Source: Stutzerimonas balearica DSM 6083 (GTDB lineage Bacteria > Pseudomonadota > Gammaproteobacteria > Pseudomonadales > Pseudomonadaceae). From it: a stretch of DNA of 64,000 nt. The position numbers and the translations under genes are program-made. Where the stretch lies: positions 2,366,501-2,430,500 of the forward strand of contig NZ_CP007511.1 in assembly GCF_000818015.1 (NCBI RefSeq). Reading direction: 5' to 3'. The notes below the pieces were generated by a model, which saw only the letters and a list, made by a program, of their open reading frames with translations, was not told the DNA's origin and made no database searches. This document shows, piece after piece, positions 22,410 to 31,018 of this stretch; the first letter of the stretch is position 1, and each line of letters opens with the position of its first letter.

Positions 22410-22435
22410 GTCCGGCGCGCCGAGGTGCGCCGGAC
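22410..22435. terminator. Hairpin between convergent genes
   Basis: Perfect 9-bp stem GTCCGGCGC (22410-22418) / GCGCCGGAC (22427-22435) after the lipoprotein stop and before the convergent iron-operon end. There is no T-run. Confidence 0.5.
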
Positions 22436-22485
22436 AACGCCCACCTACCGACCGCCCAACGCGCCCACCTCGATTCGCCCCGCTG

Positions 22486-22815
22486 CTAGAGCAACGCCTG
22501 CAGGCCTCCACCGGCCAACAGCACCGGCGCCAAGGGCAATGCCCAGCGCACCCGCCAGGCCATGACGATCGCCAGTAGCAGCCCGGCAAGCATGATCTGC
22601 CCGAGCCAGAGCACCGCGCCGATTTCGCTTCCCTGACGAACGACGCACGCCCACAGGGCCAAGCCCAGAAATACAGTGGCCTGCAGCTGCAGCGCGAGCC
22701 TGCCCGGTACGCGTCGCTCGGCCGACAGCAGTGCACCGCGGTGCCGAGAGAGCGTCAGCGACAGCAGCACCATTGCCACATAGGCCAGCCCGAATGCCAG
22801 AAGCCACATGCTCAT
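22486..22815 (-). CDS. DUF3325-type small membrane protein of an iron-uptake operon
   Basis: A 109-residue, very hydrophobic protein with about three predicted transmembrane helices. The resemblance is to DUF3325, a family found next to siderophore receptor and PepSY genes. Its ATG overlaps the stop of the PepSY gene by 4 bp, so the two are translationally coupled. It is the last gene of the Fur-controlled operon. No biochemical function is known; a helper role in inner-membrane iron-siderophore handling is inferred from context. Confidence 0.7.
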   Translation of the reverse strand: MSMWLLAFGLAYVAMVLLSLTLSRHRGALLSAERRVPGRLALQLQATVFLGLALWACVVRQGSEIGAVLWLGQIMLAGLLLAIVMAWRVRWALPLAPVLLAGGGLQALL

Positions 22816-24341
22816 GCCTCCCTTGTGCGCGGGGTTCGGCGGGGCCTCGCCTCGGCCTCGTGCGCGTCACCCCGCAGACGCCAGGCGCCGGCCGCACAGG
22901 CCAGGCCGCTGGCGATGAAGAACACCTCCACCGAGGCCAACGCCCAATCAGCTCGTTGCAAGCTGGCCAGCAGGTTTCCGCCGGGCGCGGCCACGGCATC
23001 GATGAGCGGCAACCCCAGCGCAAGCAAGGCGCCCAGCACCAGTTGCTGGCGCAGCAGCCGACGGCTGTCGCGGCGCTGCAGCAGCGCCCAGACAGCGATC
23101 AGCAGCCAGGCAAGCGCAAAGGCCCAGCCCTCGGCCGCGGCTCGCTCGGCAATGCCCGAGGGAATCAGCCGATTGCTCCATAGCAGCGCCAGGCTGGCCA
23201 GGGGCAGGCCGGCGAAGACGGCGGCATTGAGCGCGCGGACGGCATCGAGACGGCCCGCGCGCGACTCGCGCTTGGCCAGCCAGACCTGGACGCCGGCCAC
23301 GAGCATGGCGCAGCCGGACAGCCCCATCAGCAGATAAAGCAGGCGGACCAGGGAGCCGCCGAACTGCGCCATGTGCAGCCCGGCCATCCAGATGTACGCG
23401 CGATATCCGGTCGACGCCTGCTGGCGGTGAAGGCGCTCGCCACTGGTCGCATCGAAGCTGAGCGTGTCCTGTGGCGAGCCGATGCGCGAACGATCCCGGC
23501 GGCGCACATCGACCACGGCAGAGGCGTCGCCCGGGTGATGGACGCTTACCCAGCCGACCTCTCCCGCCCCCCATTCCCGGCGCGACTCGGCGATCAATGC
23601 ATCGAGCGACCAGGGCGCACCGGCGGGCTCGCCGAGCTCTTCGCGGTGATAGGTGCCCATGACCTCGCCGAAGTACTGGGTGGCGTTGCCGGCGTAGCTG
23701 ATCTGCGCCGCCGCGGGCATGTACGAGGCGACGAAGATGGCCACCCCCGTGTAGGCCAGCACCAGATGGAAGGGAAAACCCACCACGCCAAACAGATTGT
23801 GCGCATCGAGCCAGGCGCGTTGGCCGTTGGCATTGGGCCGCAGGGTAAAGAAGTCCTTGAAGATGCGCCGGTGGATGATTACGCCCGAGACGAGCGCGAC
23901 AAGCATGAACATGCCGGCGATTCCGACGATGTACATGCCCACATCGCCGGCGTGGAGGTTGTAGTGCAGCGTGAAAAAGAAATCGCCGCCCACGGTTTCG
24001 CTCATCGGTACGGCACGGGCGCTGCGCGGATCGAAGGCCACCGCATGCCGCGCCTCGCTGCCATCGACCTCCCAGCCAAGGCGCCAGTAGGGCTGGCGCT
24101 CGGTCGGGCCGTGCATCCAGAACGCGTGCAATTTCTCGCTGACATTCTGCTCCAGCCAGCCGCGCACCGCATCGGCGCCAAGGCTCGTCACGGCGCCGCT
24201 GTGCAGTTCCGGTCGCATCCAGCGGTCGAGCTCCTTGTCGAAGCAGGCGACGGTGCCGGCAAACAGAATCACGAACAGCAGCCAGCTCGGCAGCAGCCCG
24301 CCCCAGGTATGCAGTTCGGCCATGCGTTGACGCAGCGTCAT
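22812..24341 (-). CDS. PepSY-associated transmembrane protein (PiuB/FoxB-like)
   Basis: A 509-residue inner-membrane protein with an N-terminal helix (about 12-32), a PepSY-type periplasmic region, and several more helices (for example about 140-165, 190-215, 335-360 and a C-terminal bundle). Motifs such as LHTWGGLLPSW, TLHYNLHAGDVGMYIVGIAG and WMAGLHMAQFGG are characteristic. Conserved histidines in the helices suggest heme or metal binding, as proposed for FoxB-type siderophore reductases. The ATG overlaps the stop of the DUF3649 gene by 4 bp. Context: downstream of a TonB-dependent siderophore receptor, so a role in releasing iron from the siderophore is likely. Confidence 0.85.
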   Translation of the reverse strand: MTLRQRMAELHTWGGLLPSWLLFVILFAGTVACFDKELDRWMRPELHSGAVTSLGADAVRGWLEQNVSEKLHAFWMHGPTERQPYWRLGWEVDGSEARHAVAFDPRSARAVPMSETVGGDFFFTLHYNLHAGDVGMYIVGIAGMFMLVALVSGVIIHRRIFKDFFTLRPNANGQRAWLDAHNLFGVVGFPFHLVLAYTGVAIFVASYMPAAAQISYAGNATQYFGEVMGTYHREELGEPAGAPWSLDALIAESRREWGAGEVGWVSVHHPGDASAVVDVRRRDRSRIGSPQDTLSFDATSGERLHRQQASTGYRAYIWMAGLHMAQFGGSLVRLLYLLMGLSGCAMLVAGVQVWLAKRESRAGRLDAVRALNAAVFAGLPLASLALLWSNRLIPSGIAERAAAEGWAFALAWLLIAVWALLQRRDSRRLLRQQLVLGALLALGLPLIDAVAAPGGNLLASLQRADWALASVEVFFIASGLACAAGAWRLRGDAHEAEARPRRTPRTREA

Positions 24342-24634
24342 GGGCGCACGCTCCAGTCACCGGCGAGCCACGCCGCCAGGCCCAGCACCGCGCACAGCCC
24401 CACGAGCACCATCCACAGGCGCGCCTGATCGCGAGCGGCGAACACGTAGATGACCACGGCAGTCCACACGGCAAAGCTGGCCAGGCTCGAAAAGACCACG
24501 CGATCAGGGCGGGCCAGCGGTAGATAGATGGCCAGGAATGCCGTCGTCGCATAGGCCACGGCATAGCCACCGACCACCGCGGCAAGCACCCGCGAGGCAA
24601 TGGACAGGGGGCTTACGGGAGCCGAACGACTCAT
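24338..24634 (-). CDS. DUF3649-type small membrane protein of an iron-uptake operon
   Basis: A 98-residue protein with about three transmembrane helices (visible as RVLAAVVGGYAVAYATTAF, VVFSSLASFAVWTAVVIYVF and a C-terminal one). The longer frame starts at 24667, but the ATG at 24634 has a GGAG seven bases upstream and removes a basic non-family extension. It belongs to the same overlapping set as the PepSY and DUF3325 genes, just downstream of the receptor. The function is unknown beyond this association. Confidence 0.72.
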   Translation of the reverse strand: MSRSAPVSPLSIASRVLAAVVGGYAVAYATTAFLAIYLPLARPDRVVFSSLASFAVWTAVVIYVFAARDQARLWMVLVGLCAVLGLAAWLAGDWSVRP

Positions 24635-24663
24635 CAGACGCTCCTTGCCGGGGGCCGAGCGCT

Positions 24664-26787
24664 TCAAAAGCTGTAGCTCGCGGTGGCGACCACGGTGCGT
24701 CGGTTGCCGGTAAAGCAGTCACCGCGGGACAGGCAGGTGGTGTAGTAGGTCTCGTCTTCGAGGTTGGTCGCAGTCAGGGTGAACGACCAGTCCTGGTAGG
24801 CGTAACCGAGCATGGCGTCGAACAGCGTGGTCGACGGTGTCTTCAGGCTGTCGGTGCCGTCCCAGCTGGCGCCGACGTAGCGCACGCCGGCACCGGCGCT
24901 GAAGCCGGAAATACCGGCAACGCTGAAGCGATGCTGCGACCACAGCGAGGCCATGTGTTCCGGCACGCTGGCGATGCGCTTGCCCTGCTGGGCCGGCGGC
25001 CCTTTGGCCACCTCGCTGTCGAGATAGCTGTAGGTCGCGATCAGGTCCCAGTTCGGGTCCACTTCCACCAGCCCCTCCAACTCCAGGCCTTTGACCCGCG
25101 CTTCGCCGGCCTGGATGGTACTGAGCGGATTGGCCGGATCGGGCATCTGCCGGTTCTTCTCACGCAGGTCGAAAACGGCTGCGGTCAACAGGGTGTTGCT
25201 GCCCACCGGCTGATACTTGATCCCCAGCTCCCACTGCTCGCCTTCGAGCGGCTTATAGGATTGCTGGGTAATGGTGTTCAAACCGATGATCGGGGTGAAG
25301 GATTCGCTGTAGCTGATGTAGGGCGCCACGCCGTTGTCGAACAGGTAGGTCAGGCCCACCCGCCCGGTGACCGCGTCGTCCTTCTGCCGGTTGCCGTCCT
25401 CGACACGGGTGTCGGCCCAGTCCTTGCGCAGGCCCAGAGTTGTCAGCCACTTGTCGAGACGAATCTGGTCCTGCACATACAGGCCTTTCTGCACGGCGCG
25501 CTGCTGGGGCACATCGGACAGGGTGATGCCCGACGGATCGAAGGTGCCATATACCGGGTCATAGAGGTCCAGCGGCGTAGCCACGCCACGGGCCGACCGG
25601 CTATCGGTGACCGCATGGCGGTAATCGACGCCCATCAGCAGGGTGTGCTGCAGCGCGCCGGTATCGAAGCGCGACTCCGCCTGATGGTCGGCGCTCCAGA
25701 TCGTCACTTCCGGCTTGGACACGGACCAGACGCGGTTGACCGTGCGGTCGTCCGCACCGAGCACCGGTGGCCAGCCATACATGGTCTGGTAGCTGACCTT
25801 GCTCTTCTGCCAACGCAGGTTCTGCCGCAGCGTCCAGGTGTCGTCGACACGCCAGGTCATCTGCGAGGTCAGTGCTTTCTGCTCGGTGTCATATTCGTCG
25901 AAGCCGGGTTCGCTGACGAAGCGCTCGCTGCCAATCTCGCCGTAGGGTGCGCTGAGCACGGTGCCGCGGTGCGGCAGGAACCCACTGGTGGTGCCACCGT
26001 CGTCCTTCTGCACGTTGGCCATCAGCGTCCACTCGAACTGCTCGTTCGGGCGCCAGGTCAATGACGGCATGAACACCAGGCGATTGTCCTTGGTGTGATC
26101 GACCTGAGTCTGGCTGTCACGCCCGATCGCCACCACGCGATAGAGCAGCGTGCCGTCGTCATCGAGCGGGCCGGTGCTGTCAAAGGCGATCTGCTTGCGG
26201 TCGAAGCTGCCGTACTGCAGCTGCAGCTCGTTCCTGCGCTCGGCCTGCGGACGCTTGCTGACCAGATTGAGCAGGCCGCCCACCGAACTCTGACCGTAGA
26301 GCATCGACGACGGTCCCTTGATCACCTCGATCCGCTCAAGCGTGAAAGGATCGGTGCGCGTGTTGGTGTAGGAGCCGACGCTCTGCTGCAGGCCGTCGAG
26401 GAAGATGGCCGGCGATACGCCGCGCACCAGCGAGAAGTCGCCCCGGCTGTCAAAACCGTAGGCCTCGCCGCGCATGCCGGAAACGTAGCGCAGCGAGTCC
26501 TGGATGGTCAGCGAGCCCTGGTCGCGGATGCGGTCGGCGGTAATCACGCTGATCGACTGCGGCGTCTCGATGATCGGCGTGTCGGTCTTGGTTGCGCTGA
26601 CGCTGCGCTTGGCCACGTAGCCCTCGACCGGCCCATCGCCCCGCTCCACCTCACGCGGCGCGGTGATCTGCTGCGCTTCGAGCTCCAGTGCCTCCTGCGC
26701 CTGGGCGACCACAGCCGCCATCAGCAGCGGCAGGCCCAGCATCACCGGGCGCAACAGATAAGGGGGCGAAACGACAGCATGCTTCAT
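24664..26787 (-). CDS. TonB-dependent siderophore receptor (FhuA/FoxA-like)
   Basis: A 707-residue outer-membrane receptor. A signal peptide (about residues 1-30, cleaved after AQA) is followed by a plug domain (TPQSISVITADRIRDQGSLTIQDSLRYVSG, then GFDSRGDFSLVRG and IEVIKGPSSMLYGQSSVGGLLNLVSKRP) and a 22-strand beta-barrel ending in the outer-membrane signature aromatic, ...TASYSF. A region near residues 45-60 could include the TonB box. Plug wording resembles hydroxamate-type receptors (ferrichrome/ferrioxamine), but the ligand is not determined. A Fur box lies 40 bp upstream and DUF3649, PepSY and DUF3325 genes follow in the operon. Confidence 0.93.
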   Translation of the reverse strand: MKHAVVSPPYLLRPVMLGLPLLMAAVVAQAQEALELEAQQITAPREVERGDGPVEGYVAKRSVSATKTDTPIIETPQSISVITADRIRDQGSLTIQDSLRYVSGMRGEAYGFDSRGDFSLVRGVSPAIFLDGLQQSVGSYTNTRTDPFTLERIEVIKGPSSMLYGQSSVGGLLNLVSKRPQAERRNELQLQYGSFDRKQIAFDSTGPLDDDGTLLYRVVAIGRDSQTQVDHTKDNRLVFMPSLTWRPNEQFEWTLMANVQKDDGGTTSGFLPHRGTVLSAPYGEIGSERFVSEPGFDEYDTEQKALTSQMTWRVDDTWTLRQNLRWQKSKVSYQTMYGWPPVLGADDRTVNRVWSVSKPEVTIWSADHQAESRFDTGALQHTLLMGVDYRHAVTDSRSARGVATPLDLYDPVYGTFDPSGITLSDVPQQRAVQKGLYVQDQIRLDKWLTTLGLRKDWADTRVEDGNRQKDDAVTGRVGLTYLFDNGVAPYISYSESFTPIIGLNTITQQSYKPLEGEQWELGIKYQPVGSNTLLTAAVFDLREKNRQMPDPANPLSTIQAGEARVKGLELEGLVEVDPNWDLIATYSYLDSEVAKGPPAQQGKRIASVPEHMASLWSQHRFSVAGISGFSAGAGVRYVGASWDGTDSLKTPSTTLFDAMLGYAYQDWSFTLTATNLEDETYYTTCLSRGDCFTGNRRTVVATASYSF

Positions 26788-26826
26788 GGCGTCCTACCTT
26801 GTAATTGGTTGAACGCGCATTGTATT

Positions 26827-26845
26827 GATTATGCTTCTCATTTGA
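26827..26845 (-). promoter_or_regulatory. Fur box upstream of the siderophore receptor
   Basis: On the minus strand this 19-mer matches 13 of 19 positions of the Fur consensus (core AAATGAGAAGCATAATC). Its position just upstream of a TonB-dependent receptor supports iron-responsive repression of the operon. Confidence 0.7.
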
Positions 26846-26970
26846 AAAGCACAAAAAAGATCAGTCCACCCCCCGTGACCTGCGAGCATCCATGCGCGCG
26901 GTCAGCCTTCAAGCGCGCCGGGAGGCGTGGGTACAGGGCATCTGCCCTGGCCGCTTCTTACTGCTGATAC

Positions 26971-27219
26971 CTACCGACAGTTGCCGGCGCAGCCGCCCCG
27001 CGCGCAGGCAGGGGCTTCAGGATTCCTGAGCACCCGGCTGTCGACCACGCCTGCGGCTGTCATCAGCCGGGTGACCGGTGCGTCGTCAGGGATATCGGCA
27101 TCAGCGCTCAGCGAGCAGGCCGTGCGCAACTCGCCCCAGGTTTTCGGGCGCAGGGCCATGGGATGGCGAACTTCATAAACCTGGCCATTGGCTTCGCAGC
27201 GGTAATCGTAGGTCGGCAT
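26971..27219 (-). CDS. FmdB-type zinc-ribbon-like small protein (degenerate ribbon)
   Basis: An 82-residue protein starting MPTYDYRCEANGQVYEVRHPM, the FmdB family N-terminus. Normal FmdB ribbons have two CxxC pairs; here only Cys8 of the first pair remains, so the standard zinc site looks lost. The C-terminus instead has a cysteine cluster, ACARGGCAGNC. The ATG at 27219 has an AGAGGAA about nine bases upstream and is preferred over the extended frame. The function is unknown. Confidence 0.75.
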   Translation of the reverse strand: MPTYDYRCEANGQVYEVRHPMALRPKTWGELRTACSLSADADIPDDAPVTRLMTAAGVVDSRVLRNPEAPACARGGCAGNCR

Positions 27220-27410
27220 TGAGCAGTTCCTCTCTGCAAGGGATGCGGCGTCGGTGGGCCGGCCGCCTTGGCGGTGGCCAGTCCCCACCATTCTGGCCGA
27301 GAAACCATATGAATTGAACGGCTATAGCCGCTGGCTTGCGGCCGAATCGCAACCAACGACCGTCCTCCCGCAGCGCAGGAAGGCCGGCGGGCCCTCGCGC
27401 AGCCAATAAA

Positions 27411-27433
27411 AAACCCCGCCGCAGGCGGGGTTT
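27411..27433. terminator. Bidirectional-looking rho-independent terminator
   Basis: Perfect 10-bp stem AAACCCCGCC / GGCGGGGTTT with a GCA loop, T-rich on the plus side and A-rich before it (T-rich on the minus strand). It lies 40 bp beyond the SCP2 gene stop and most likely terminates that minus-strand unit. Confidence 0.85.
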
Positions 27434-27472
27434 CTTGTTAACCGATCACAACGGCGGCCGGGCCGCCTTCGA

Positions 27473-27787
27473 TCAGTTAGGGAACAGTTCGCTGAGCTTC
27501 AGGGCCAGCATCATGTCGCCTTCGGCGCGCAGCTTGCCGGCCATGAAGGCCTGCATGCCATCGGTTTCACCGCTGGTGATGCCCTGCATCGTTTCGCTGT
27601 CCATGATCAGGGTGACGTTGGCGTCGGCCGACTCGCCCTGCTGGAAGTCACAGGTACCGTCCTTGACGACCAGGTAGTAGTTCTCGGCATCGGTGATGTT
27701 GAACTGGAAGACCAGGTCCAGACCGGCAGCGGCGCTCGGGTTGAACTTGGACTGCATGCGCTGGATGGTATCGGCGACGTTGCTCAT
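27473..27787 (-). CDS. SCP2 sterol-binding domain protein
   Basis: A 104-residue protein consisting of one SCP2 domain (segments GLDLVFQFNI, YYLVVKDGTCDFQQGESADANVTLIMDSETM, GKLRAEGDMMLALKLSELF). Such proteins bind lipids or acyl-CoA in the cytosol. The ATG at 27787 (MSNVADTIQRM) is preceded by AAGGAA at a good distance; an upstream in-frame ATG at 27829 has no such site. It probably shares a transcript with the phosphatase gene 50 bp upstream. Confidence 0.88.
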   Translation of the reverse strand: MSNVADTIQRMQSKFNPSAAAGLDLVFQFNITDAENYYLVVKDGTCDFQQGESADANVTLIMDSETMQGITSGETDGMQAFMAGKLRAEGDMMLALKLSELFPN

Positions 27788-27836
27788 GGTGATTTCCTTG
27801 TTAACGTTGTTGGGGGTTGAAACGTGCATGTCGAGC

Positions 27837-28547
27837 TCAGCGATGCGTGATGAGCTCGGGGTTCCTCAACAGCTGCAGGTGCGCATGGCTGTTGAACGAG
27901 GCCAGTGAGACTTCCCTGCCACGGAACTTCAGCAGGCTCAGCGAAGTGTTGACGATCTGCCAGTTCATCTCGAAGGCCTTGATCGGAGCGACGCCGATGA
28001 CCAGCTGCAGCAGTGCGGTGATCGTGCCGCCGGAGGTGAACACGGCAATGCGGTCACGCGTGTCGGCCTGGGCCAGGATGCGCTCCAGGCCGCCTTCGAC
28101 ACGCTCGATGAAGCTCGCCCAGCTCTCGAGCCCGGGCTTCTCGTGCTCGCCCGAGACCCAGCGCCCGATCACGTAGCTGAACAGGCGCTGGAACTCGGCG
28201 CGGTGCGAGGCCGCGTTGCGCAGGATATGCAGCGCATTGGGTTCATAAGCCTGCAGATCCGGCAGATGGGCGCGCAACACGGCATCGGCCTCGAACTCGT
28301 CGAATGCCGGGTCGATCTCGAGATCCGGTTGTGGCTGACCGTGACTGGCGAGGCGTGCCAGCGTGGCCCTGGCGGTATCCTGCTGGCGCTTGAGCTGGCC
28401 GCTCAGGCAGCGGTCGAAACGGGTGCCCAGCTGACCGAGGTGATCGCCAAGCGCTTCCGATTGCTGGTGGCCGAGCGGCGAGAGTACGTCGTAATTCTCC
28501 GCGCCAAACGAGGCCTGGCCGTGACGAATCAGGAAGATGCTGCCCAT
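27837..28547 (-). CDS. Histidine phosphatase (phosphoglycerate mutase-like) family protein
   Basis: A 236-residue protein of the branch-1 histidine phosphatase superfamily. The catalytic RHG motif (FLIRHGQAS) is at residues 8-10. The downstream partner residues appear as CLSGQLKRQQDTA and the late histidine-equivalent segment as AVFTSGGTI, where Ser replaces the second common His. The ATG at 28547 follows GGAGC; the frame extends further upstream without a ribosome site. The substrate is unknown. It is followed by the SCP2 gene in the same direction. Confidence 0.85.
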   Translation of the reverse strand: MGSIFLIRHGQASFGAENYDVLSPLGHQQSEALGDHLGQLGTRFDRCLSGQLKRQQDTARATLARLASHGQPQPDLEIDPAFDEFEADAVLRAHLPDLQAYEPNALHILRNAASHRAEFQRLFSYVIGRWVSGEHEKPGLESWASFIERVEGGLERILAQADTRDRIAVFTSGGTITALLQLVIGVAPIKAFEMNWQIVNTSLSLLKFRGREVSLASFNSHAHLQLLRNPELITHR

Positions 28548-28728
28548 TTGCTGCTCCGGCTGGCGTGTCCGGGCGAGGTTAGGAGGATCGCCTGGAGGTG
28601 TCAACGACAATTCATACGTTTGTTTGAAACCTGGCGATTGGCCGTCTTCAAGGGCCTCGGTATGCTTGGCCGAATGATCGAACGGCCTCTGCCGCGGTCG
28701 AAACTCTTCGCCTCAAGAAGGAGCTAAC

Positions 28729-29751
28729 GTGGAATTTCTGCTCGACTATGCCGGCTTTCTGGCCAAGACCGTGACCGTGGTGATCGCCATCGTGGCGGTG
28801 CTGATCACGATCGCCGCCCTGCGCCGCAGCCGCGGCAAGCCCAGCGTTGGTCATTTGCAGGTCGAAAAGCTCAACGACTTCTACAAGGGGCTGCGCGAGC
28901 GCCTCGAGCAAGCCGTGCTGGAAAAGGATGCGCTCAAGACCCAGCGCAAGCGCGAGGCCAAGGCCGAGAAGCAGGCGAAGAAGAGCGAGACCCGGGCGCG
29001 GGTGTTCGTGCTCGATTTCGATGGCGATATCCGTGCTTCGGCCGTCGACAATCTGCGCCACGAAGTCACCGCCCTGCTCTCGCTGGCGACGCCGCAGGAT
29101 GAGGTGGTGCTGCGCCTGGAAAGCGGCGGCGGCATGGTCCACGGGTACGGCCTGGCGGCCTCGCAGCTGGTACGTATCCGCGATGCCGGCGTGCCGCTGA
29201 CGGTCTGCGTCGACAAGGTCGCCGCCAGCGGCGGCTACATGATGGCCTGTATCGGCAACCGCATCCTCAGTGCACCGTTCGCCATTCTCGGCTCGATCGG
29301 CGTGGTCGCGCAGCTGCCCAACCTTCATCGGCTGCTGAAGAAACACGACGTCGATTACGAGGTACTCACCGCCGGCGAGTACAAGCGCACGCTCACGGTG
29401 TTCGGCGAAAACACCGAAAAGGGCCGGGAGAAATTTCAGGAAGACCTGGAAACCACGCACGAGCTGTTCAAGAACTTCGTGGCGCGCTACCGCCAGCAGG
29501 TCTGCATCGATGACGTCGCCACGGGCGAAATCTGGCTCGGCATCGCCGCGCTGGGCATGCATCTGGCGGACGAGCTCAAGACCAGCGACCAGTACCTGGC
29601 TGAGCGCGCCCATGAAGCCGACCTCTTCCAGCTGCGCTACGCGCAGAAGAAAAGCCTGCCCGAGCGCTTTGGCGTTGCGGCCGCAAGCCTGCTCGACCAG
29701 GGCCTGACCAAAGGCCTCGGCCGGCTCAACGAAAACCGATTCTGGCAATAG
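28729..29751 (+). CDS. sohB: Inner-membrane peptidase SohB (S49 family)
   Basis: A 340-residue serine protease anchored by an N-terminal helix (about 10-31), followed by a charged Lys/Glu-rich coiled region (about 55-88) and the S49 protease domain facing the periplasm. The catalytic dyad is Ser167 in VAASGGYMMAC and Lys219 in GEYKRTLTVFG. It starts at a GTG with an AAGAAGGAG Shine-Dalgarno. SohB is related to signal peptide peptidase A and helps degrade cleaved signal peptides or misfolded envelope proteins. It is followed after 11 bp by acuI. Confidence 0.94.
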   Translation: MEFLLDYAGFLAKTVTVVIAIVAVLITIAALRRSRGKPSVGHLQVEKLNDFYKGLRERLEQAVLEKDALKTQRKREAKAEKQAKKSETRARVFVLDFDGDIRASAVDNLRHEVTALLSLATPQDEVVLRLESGGGMVHGYGLAASQLVRIRDAGVPLTVCVDKVAASGGYMMACIGNRILSAPFAILGSIGVVAQLPNLHRLLKKHDVDYEVLTAGEYKRTLTVFGENTEKGREKFQEDLETTHELFKNFVARYRQQVCIDDVATGEIWLGIAALGMHLADELKTSDQYLAERAHEADLFQLRYAQKKSLPERFGVAAASLLDQGLTKGLGRLNENRFWQ

Positions 29752-29762
29752 GAGAAAGCAGC

Positions 29763-30755
<993 letters not shown>

Positions 30756-30780
30756 TCGCTACGATAGCTACACTACATTT

Positions 30781-30833
30781 CCCCGTGTGGATCGATTGCA
30801 TGAAGCTATGCACATCGTTCGATCCACACGGGG
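30781..30833. promoter_or_regulatory. Strong 15-bp hairpin covering a Shine-Dalgarno site
   Basis: Perfect 15-bp inverted repeat: CCCCGTGTGGATCGA (30781-30795) pairs with 30819-30833. Inside it a second 5-bp stem forms (TGCAT 30797-30801 / ATGCA 30808-30812). The 3' arm ends in GGGG, which with the next A forms the best Shine-Dalgarno for the small ORF at 30842. It has no T-run, so it is not a clear terminator of acuI. It could be a translation-blocking leader or a DNA operator. Confidence 0.6.
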
Positions 30834-30841
30834 ACATCCAC

Positions 30842-30943
30842 ATGAAACGCCTTGCCCGCCTCCTTCGCCCTTTCACCGGCGCGCCTCGCCAGCCGCAGCC
30901 CGCGATGCAGGAGCCGCATCCGAACTTCTGGATGTATCAGTGA
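30842..30943 (+). CDS. Candidate small protein (33 aa)
   Basis: A short ORF encoding a basic, proline-rich peptide that starts MKRLARLLRPF and ends HPNFWMYQ. GGGGA lies seven bases before the ATG, a good Shine-Dalgarno, but it is buried in the 3' arm of the strong hairpin just upstream. The frame can also be read from an ATG at 30800 inside the hairpin loop region, adding 14 residues. I do not recognise it; a conserved real gene is possible, and chance cannot be excluded at this length. Confidence 0.4.
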   Translation: MKRLARLLRPFTGAPRQPQPAMQEPHPNFWMYQ

Positions 30944-31018
30944 CGCCTGCCATGCCGCGGCAGCCGGTTGCACAGGCCTGACGGGGCTGGATAGCTGACG
31001 CAACGCGACGGCCGCCGC

